Shown here in pieces: positions 58,964 through 64,000 of a DNA stretch of 64,000 bases; the stretch's first letter is position 1, and every line of letters starts with the position of its first letter. Location of the stretch: assembly GCA_039989895.1 (NCBI GenBank), contig JBDXGY010000006.1, positions 310,001-374,000 of the forward strand. Reading direction: 5' to 3'. This DNA comes from Hyphomicrobiales bacterium (GTDB taxonomy: Bacteria; Pseudomonadota; Alphaproteobacteria; Rhizobiales; JACESI01). Below the pieces are notes generated by a model, which was given only the letters and a program-made list of their open reading frames with translations, ran no database searches and was not told the origin of the DNA. The position numbers and the translations under genes are program-made.

Positions 58964-59962
58964 ATGACAAACACATTCAAAGCCATAGTGACGCGCGAAA
59001 CCGAAGACGGTAAAGGTCTTTCAACTCTGGAAGAGGTGACGCGGAACGATCTGCCTGATGGTGATGTGCTCATAAAGGTTAGCCATGCGGCTGTGAATTA
59101 TAAGGATGGCTTAGCGTTATCCGGTCTTGCACGCATCATCCGTGATTTTCCTCATGTCTGCGGCATTGATTTTACAGGTGAGGTCGCAGAGTCCAATCAT
59201 CCAGATTATAAGCCTGGCGATAAAGTCATTGCCAATGGATGGCGCATTGGTGAAGTTTGGTGGGGCGGCTTTGCAGAATATGCAAGCGTGAAAGGCGAAT
59301 GGCTCGTGCCGCTGCCTGATAATCTCACGACCATTGATGCGGCGACTATTGGAATTGCTGGCCTGACGGCAGGTCTTTCAATTCTATCGCTTCAGCATAT
59401 GGGCTGTACACCAGATAAAGGGCCGGTTTTAGTAACGGGCGCTTCCGGTGGTGTTGGTTCATTTTGTGTGCGCATGCTAAAGGGGCTTGGCTACGAGGTG
59501 GGTGCCGTATCTGGGCGGCCAGAAAACGAAGCCTATCTTAAAGAGCTTGGTGCAAGCGAAGTTATCCCTAGAGAGACCTATGAAGGTCCTCTCAAAAAGC
59601 CGCTTAATAAAGAACGTTGGGCTGGTTGTATTGATAATGCGGGCGGGGGTGCTTTGGCGCAAATTTTGACAGAAGTTAAATATGGCGGCGCGCTTGCAGC
59701 GGTGGGTCTTGCGGCTGGCAGCCGTGTTGAAATCGACCTTATCACTCTCTTTGTGCGGGGTGTTTCAATACTTGGTATTGATAGTGTTCAAGCCTCGATC
59801 GAAGACCGCCAAAAGGCACTGGCGATTGTCGCAAAGACTATGGGCCCAGAAGACTTTGCTCAAATTCGCCATGACGCACCATTGTCTGAAGTGCCTGCAC
59901 TTGGTAAGGCAATTCTTAAGGGTGGAGTGAAGGGTCGTGCGGTTATTGATGTGAGCAAATGA
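58964..59962 (+). CDS. acuI: Acrylyl-CoA reductase-like MDR oxidoreductase (AcuI/YhdH)
   Basis: A 332-residue NADPH-dependent reductase of the YhdH/AcuI branch. AVNYKDGLALSGLARIIRDF, DFTGEVAESNHPDYKPGDKV and LVTGASGGVGSFCVRMLKGLGYEV are the recognisable landmarks, and the end GGVKGRAVIDVSK is typical. AcuI reduces acryloyl-CoA to propionyl-CoA, as in DMSP or 3-hydroxypropionate breakdown, but no DMSP lyase is in view. AGGGAGAG precedes the ATG. It is monocistronic. Confidence 0.85.
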   Translation: MTNTFKAIVTRETEDGKGLSTLEEVTRNDLPDGDVLIKVSHAAVNYKDGLALSGLARIIRDFPHVCGIDFTGEVAESNHPDYKPGDKVIANGWRIGEVWWGGFAEYASVKGEWLVPLPDNLTTIDAATIGIAGLTAGLSILSLQHMGCTPDKGPVLVTGASGGVGSFCVRMLKGLGYEVGAVSGRPENEAYLKELGASEVIPRETYEGPLKKPLNKERWAGCIDNAGGGALAQILTEVKYGGALAAVGLAAGSRVEIDLITLFVRGVSILGIDSVQASIEDRQKALAIVAKTMGPEDFAQIRHDAPLSEVPALGKAILKGGVKGRAVIDVSK

Positions 59963-60159
59963 TTCTTTACATGAAGTAGGTGAATTAAATTATATTATTT
60001 AAAAACAATCTCTTATTAGTATTTTCTGAATCAAAAAATCACAGAACTTGAATCAATATATGAAGTGCAAAATCAGAGCGCTGGTTTCAGGGTGATGATT
60101 TGCGTTAGACTGGATAATCCATCTGGCTTATGTTGTATAGTGCAGGATAAAGGAAAAGC

Positions 60160-61389
60160 ATGATGCTTGATAAAGCCAAAGCCAATACACCGGAAGCAGC
60201 CCGCGCAAAGGCACCAAGTTTTGTTTGGGAAGATGCATTTTTACTGGAAGATCAACTCACTGAAGATGAAAGGTTGATCCGTGATAGCGCTCATGAATTT
60301 TGTCAAGAACGCCTAATGACGAGAGTGTTGGAGGCAAACCGGCATGAGAAATTTGATCGCGAAATATTCAATGAAATGGGAGAGCTTGGGCTTCTCGGTT
60401 CTACCCTACCTGAAACCTATGGTGGAGTGGGGGCAAACTATGTGTCTTATGGTTTGGTCGCCCGCGAGGTCGAGCGCGTTGATAGCGGTTATCGTTCAGC
60501 TCTGTCTGTTCAATCATCCCTCGTCATGTATCCAATCTTCGCTTATGGCGATGAAGCGCAGCGCGAAAAATATCTGCCCAAACTAGCAAGCGGTGAATGG
60601 GTTGGCTGTTTCGGCCTGACAGAACCGGATCATGGTTCCGACCCAGCCTCGATGGTGACCCACGCGAAAAAAGTCGACGGTGGTTATCAAATATCGGGTT
60701 CTAAAAACTGGATCACCAATTCGCCTATTGCTGATGTATTTATTATCTGGGCGAAGTCTGATGCCCACGACAATAAGATTAAAGGCTTCGTGCTTGAGAA
60801 GGGTATGAAAGGGTTGGCCACGCCAAAAATAGAAGGCAAATTTTCATTGCGTGCATCAGATACGGGCATGATCCAGATGGATGAGGTTTTTGTGCCCGAT
60901 GAAAACCTATTGCCCCATGTGAGCGGTCTTGCTGGTCCTTTCGGGTGTCTGACAAAAGCACGCTATGGTATTGTTTGGGGCGCGATGGGGGCGGCTGAAT
61001 TCTGCTGGCACGCGGCACGAAACTACACAATGGATCGCAAGCAGTTCGGCAAGCCTTTGGCGCAAACGCAGCTGATCCAAAAGAAACTGGCAGACATGCA
61101 AACTGAAATCTCATTGGGCCTGCAAGGCGCATTGAGGCTGGGACGCTTGATGGATGAGCACAATGCACCTGTCGAACTTGTAAGCCTGATGAAACGTAAC
61201 AATTGCGGTAAGGCGCTCGATATTGCCCGCGTCTCGCGTGATATGCACGGCGGCAACGGTGTCTCAGACGAATATCACGTCATTCGCCATGTCATGAACC
61301 TAGAAGCGGTGAACACCTATGAAGGTACCCATGACATTCATGCACTGATCTTAGGTCGTGCGCAGACGGGATTACAAGCGTTTGTGTGA
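60160..61389 (+). CDS. gcdH: Glutaryl-CoA dehydrogenase
   Basis: A 409-residue FAD enzyme that oxidatively decarboxylates glutaryl-CoA to crotonyl-CoA in lysine/tryptophan breakdown. [20 protein letters not shown] contains the Arg typical of this subfamily; [16 protein letters not shown] is the FAD site; the catalytic Glu is in [27 protein letters not shown] precedes the start, which may also be the next ATG. The stop is 2 bp from that of the convergent quinone reductase gene. Confidence 0.92.
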   Translation: MMLDKAKANTPEAARAKAPSFVWEDAFLLEDQLTEDERLIRDSAHEFCQERLMTRVLEANRHEKFDREIFNEMGELGLLGSTLPETYGGVGANYVSYGLVAREVERVDSGYRSALSVQSSLVMYPIFAYGDEAQREKYLPKLASGEWVGCFGLTEPDHGSDPASMVTHAKKVDGGYQISGSKNWITNSPIADVFIIWAKSDAHDNKIKGFVLEKGMKGLATPKIEGKFSLRASDTGMIQMDEVFVPDENLLPHVSGLAGPFGCLTKARYGIVWGAMGAAEFCWHAARNYTMDRKQFGKPLAQTQLIQKKLADMQTEISLGLQGALRLGRLMDEHNAPVELVSLMKRNNCGKALDIARVSRDMHGGNGVSDEYHVIRHVMNLEAVNTYEGTHDIHALILGRAQTGLQAFV

Positions 61390-61391
61390 TC

Positions 61392-62360
61392 TTAAAGGGT
61401 CAGAATAATCTTACCCTTATGACCACCAGCTTCCATCATAGCATGGGCTTTTGAAGCTTCTTCAAGCGGCAAAGTGACACCCGTGACAGGGCGTAGTTTG
61501 CTCTGATTAAAAAGAGGCCAAACCTGCTCGCGCACACTTTTTGTAATTGCTGCCTTTGACGCATCCGATCGTGAGCGCAGCGTAGAGCCGGTAAAGGTAA
61601 GTCGTTTCAGCATAATCGGCATCAAGTTGATCTCCACCTTGGAGCCTTGATTGAAAGCTAGTTGTACAATACGACCATCTGCACGCGCTGCTTTGATGTT
61701 GCGGGCAATATAGTCACCGCCAACAATATCCAAAATGATATGGGCGCCACCAGCCTCCTTCACCACCTCAACGAAATCATTATCGCGGTAGTTGATGGTT
61801 GTGTGAGCGCCAAGCTCTTTGCAAAAGGCAGCATTTTCATCTGAAGAGACTGTAGTAAAAACATTTAAACCGAGCGCAGCACCCAGTTGAATGGCGCTCG
61901 TGCCAATACCGCCAGCACCCCCATGTATCAGAAAATTAATGCCTTCAGGGATGTCATGCCCCATAAAGATGTTGCTCCAGACCGTGAAGTAAGTCTCAGG
62001 CAAACCGGCGGCGTCAATACCTGAAATGCCATCAGGAATGGGCAGGCAATGACCAGCATTTACGGCTACATATTCCGCATAACCACCACCATTGGTGAGG
62101 GCGCAAATTTTGTCGCCAACTTTCCATTCACTTACATCTGCACCGCATTCAACAATTTCGCCGGATATTTCGAGACCAAGAAGATCAGAGGCGCCTTTGG
62201 GTGGGGGATAGTGTCCGCGCCGCTGAACAAGGTCTGGGCCATTTACACCGGCAGCTGATACTTTTACCAATACTTCATTGGCGGTGATAGACGGTTTTTC
62301 TCGTTCACTCATCGCTAAAACATCGGCAGCACCCGGTGTCGTGATCTCGATAACTTTCAT
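61392..62360 (-). CDS. NAD(P)H:quinone oxidoreductase, MDR family
   Basis: A 322-residue zinc-free MDR protein of the PIG3/quinone-reductase type. Typical segments are AAGVNGPDLVQRRGHYPPPK, the nucleotide loop LIHGGAGGIGTSAIQLGAALG and the late RLTFTGSTLRSRS. Its gene is divergent from the GntR/FCD regulator, and a long palindrome lies between them, so it may belong to that regulon. Confidence 0.85.
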   Translation of the reverse strand: MKVIEITTPGAADVLAMSEREKPSITANEVLVKVSAAGVNGPDLVQRRGHYPPPKGASDLLGLEISGEIVECGADVSEWKVGDKICALTNGGGYAEYVAVNAGHCLPIPDGISGIDAAGLPETYFTVWSNIFMGHDIPEGINFLIHGGAGGIGTSAIQLGAALGLNVFTTVSSDENAAFCKELGAHTTINYRDNDFVEVVKEAGGAHIILDIVGGDYIARNIKAARADGRIVQLAFNQGSKVEINLMPIMLKRLTFTGSTLRSRSDASKAAITKSVREQVWPLFNQSKLRPVTGVTLPLEEASKAHAMMEAGGHKGKIILTL

Positions 62361-62411
62361 CCTTAGTCCTTTAAAAAATCATATGCGGAACGGTATTGAC
62401 AGCGCCATTTT

Positions 62412-62435
62412 AATTATGTGGTATACCACATAATT
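62412..62435. promoter_or_regulatory. 24-bp perfect palindrome, candidate GntR operator
   Basis: A perfect palindrome with core GTGGTATACCAC and AATTAT/ATAATT arms, in the divergent gap between the quinone reductase and GntR genes. It begins 11 bp after a TTGACA (62396-62401), so occupancy would block that promoter. The central GTATAC is shared with the operator at 25080. Confidence 0.75.
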
Positions 62436-62547
62436 GTATTCCGTAAAGTTAAGTACCATGCACGCGCCAAGGCAAAAACTAAGCGTGTATGAACTGGTTA
62501 TAACAGATAAAAAGACACCCGACAGAGGTGTTTAGGAGTTGGGCTTC

Positions 62548-63273
62548 ATGTCGATCAGCGACAAACTAAAACCAATACCAAGCTCTTTTACCTTGAAGGA
62601 TCATATCCACGAGGTTTTGCAGGCTGCCATCATCGACATGAATATTTATGACGATGATACTGACCTACGTCTTGATGAGCGCAAAATGGCAGCGCAACTG
62701 GGTATTTCCAGAACGCCTATCCGTGAGGCATTGGTGCGTCTTGAGCAAGATGGATTTGTTGAAATTCAACCGCGCAAAGGTGTGTTTGTGCGCCGCAAAT
62801 CATTGCAAGAAGTGCTGGAGATGATTGTGGTGTGGGCTGCACTCGAAAGCATGGCAGCCAGACTTGTGACTGAGAATGCGAGCGATGGCGAATTGAGCTC
62901 ATTGCGTAAAATGGCCGCAAAACACAGCGCCAGCACTTCGCGTGCCGATATTGAGGAATATTCAGAAGCCAACATCAAATTCCATCAGCGTATATTAGAG
63001 CTATCCAAATGTTCAATGCTGAAAAATACGGCGGATGGTTTGTTTTTGCATATGCATGCCGTGCGCCGTAGGGCAATGGGCGAGAGCGATCGTGCCCAGC
63101 GTTCAGTTGTCGATCATATGGGTATTATCAAAGCTCTTGAAACACGTGACGCCGACTTGGCAAGTCAGCTTGTGCGCGAGCATACCATGCGGCTACACGA
63201 CCATATTGATAGCACATGGACGAAGCTGGAAAACGAAACCAAAAAGATCTCGCATCTCGATGAAGCGAGTTGA
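62548..63273 (+). CDS. GntR/FCD transcriptional regulator
   Basis: A 241-residue regulator with a winged-helix N-terminus (KMAAQLGISRTPIREALVRLEQDG) and an FCD effector domain (ALESMAARLVTENASDGEL...HMGIIKALETRDADLASQLV). AGGAG is 10 nt before the chosen ATG; an earlier TTG is possible. It lies 102 bp upstream of oxalyl-CoA decarboxylase and likely regulates it, itself and perhaps the divergent quinone reductase. Confidence 0.87.
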   Translation: MSISDKLKPIPSSFTLKDHIHEVLQAAIIDMNIYDDDTDLRLDERKMAAQLGISRTPIREALVRLEQDGFVEIQPRKGVFVRRKSLQEVLEMIVVWAALESMAARLVTENASDGELSSLRKMAAKHSASTSRADIEEYSEANIKFHQRILELSKCSMLKNTADGLFLHMHAVRRRAMGESDRAQRSVVDHMGIIKALETRDADLASQLVREHTMRLHDHIDSTWTKLENETKKISHLDEAS

Positions 63274-63375
63274 GAGGCGAATTTAGTTAAGTAAATGACT
63301 CAGTATTAAATCGCATAAGGTTTCGACCAAGGCCAAGGCAAGGCAGGTCGAGCATATCAAGGGAAAGCGACAGCA

Positions 63376-64000
63376 ATGACAAAACGTACACCGCAAGAAG
63401 AAACAGGACCATTGACGGACGGCTTTCATCTTTTGATCGACGCACTCAAGCTCAATGATGTTGAGACTATTTATGGTGTTCCGGGTATTCCCATCACGGA
63501 TTTTGGTCGTATGGCGCAGGCTGCGGGCATTCGAGTGATTTCGTTTCGCCATGAACAAAATGCAGGCAATGCGGCAGCGATCGCGGGCTATCTGACTAAG
63601 AAGCCAGGGATTTGTCTGACAGTTTCTGCGCCTGGGTTTTTGAACGGGCTGACGGCACTTGCTCATGCTACAACCAATTGCTGGCCAATGATATTGATTT
63701 CTGGCTCGTCGGAGCGTGAAGTTGTTGACTTGATGCAGGGTGATTATGAAGAAATGGATCAACTCGCCATCGCTAAGCCACTGTGTAAGGCGGCTTATCG
63801 CATCTTGCATGCTGAAGATATCGGCATTGGTGTGGCGCGTGCTATTCGTGCTGCGGTTTCTGGTCGACCAGGCGGTGTTTATCTCGATATTCCGGGCAAT
63901 CTACTGGGGCAGGTGATGGATGAGGCTGCTGGCGCACAATCCCTCGTCAAGGTGATTGATCCTGCACCTGCGCAAATTCCAGCACCCGATGCTGTGCAGC
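63376..64000 (+). CDS. oxc: Oxalyl-CoA decarboxylase (partial, cut by window end)
   Basis: The N-terminal 208 residues of a thiamine-diphosphate enzyme making formyl-CoA and CO2 from oxalyl-CoA. The start [20 protein letters not shown], the TPP-activating Glu in [17 protein letters not shown] and [20 protein letters not shown] are characteristic. The full enzyme is about 570-580 residues, so the rest lies beyond the window. Formyl-CoA transferase (frc) would be expected downstream. Confidence 0.9.
   Translation, partial: MTKRTPQEETGPLTDGFHLLIDALKLNDVETIYGVPGIPITDFGRMAQAAGIRVISFRHEQNAGNAAAIAGYLTKKPGICLTVSAPGFLNGLTALAHATTNCWPMILISGSSEREVVDLMQGDYEEMDQLAIAKPLCKAAYRILHAEDIGIGVARAIRAAVSGRPGGVYLDIPGNLLGQVMDEAAGAQSLVKVIDPAPAQIPAPDAVQ

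Overview
The window looks like chromosomal DNA of an alphaproteobacterium, probably a Hyphomicrobiales (rhizobial-type) organism, possibly marine, of moderate GC. The assignment rests on gene content and order: an extended three-subunit formate dehydrogenase locus with DUF3305/DUF3306, DUF6352, DUF6494 and DUF6505 companions, a nadABC operon, GntR-FCD-controlled malonate and oxalate-type modules, and an Exo/Wzy-type polysaccharide cluster. I see no tRNA, rRNA, insertion sequence, phage gene or CRISPR array.

Layout. 1-1.1 kb: a tungstate-binding protein (TupA, partner permeases outside the window) and a DUF3144 protein. 1.1-2.35 kb: the most unusual part, three tandem ~425-bp cassettes. Each has its own sigma70-like promoter, a ribosome site, a 38-41 codon peptide gene with an invariant lasso-like RiPP leader and a variable C-terminus, and a downstream hairpin. 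No maturation enzyme is recognisable beside them. A formyltransferase-fold gene with a doubtful start follows. 3.4-17.1 kb: the formate dehydrogenase (FDH) region. It includes a TorD-type chaperone, a small TAT protein, FdhA (Cys form), FdhB, cytochrome b FdhC, a WD40-cytochrome c fusion, a tiny membrane protein and a translationally coupled run of poorly known genes, plus a divergent multi-cluster ferredoxin-like protein and DUF3305/3306. 17.4-22.2 kb: threonine aldolase and a CoxSLM-like molybdenum hydroxylase. 22.3-24.2 kb: squalene-hopene cyclase. 24.4-29.7 kb: GntR regulator, TRAP transporter and malonyl-CoA synthetase, a likely malonate module. 30.3-35.9 kb: LysR regulator and valine-catabolic genes. 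36-41 kb: an orphan TRAP binding protein, two unknowns, amt-glnK and an FAH-family protein. 41.2-50.7 kb: exopolysaccharide genes (Wzz-like, GT4, WecG, Wzy, GT2, Wzx, GH5). 50.8-56.5 kb: cyclopropane synthase, an esterase and nadABC. 56.8-64 kb: glutathione-dependent formaldehyde oxidation (fghA, class III ADH), AcuI-like and quinone reductases, glutaryl-CoA dehydrogenase, a GntR regulator under a 24-bp palindrome, and the start of oxalyl-CoA decarboxylase.

How it fits together: several modules feed or consume formate. The formaldehyde pathway ends in formate. Oxalyl-CoA decarboxylase yields formyl-CoA and, via a CoA-transferase, formate. FDH oxidises formate, and TupA could supply its metal. 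The three RiPP-like cassettes sit at the edge of this C1 region and have no obvious metabolic link to it. Family names for DUF genes come from memory of the families, not from a search.
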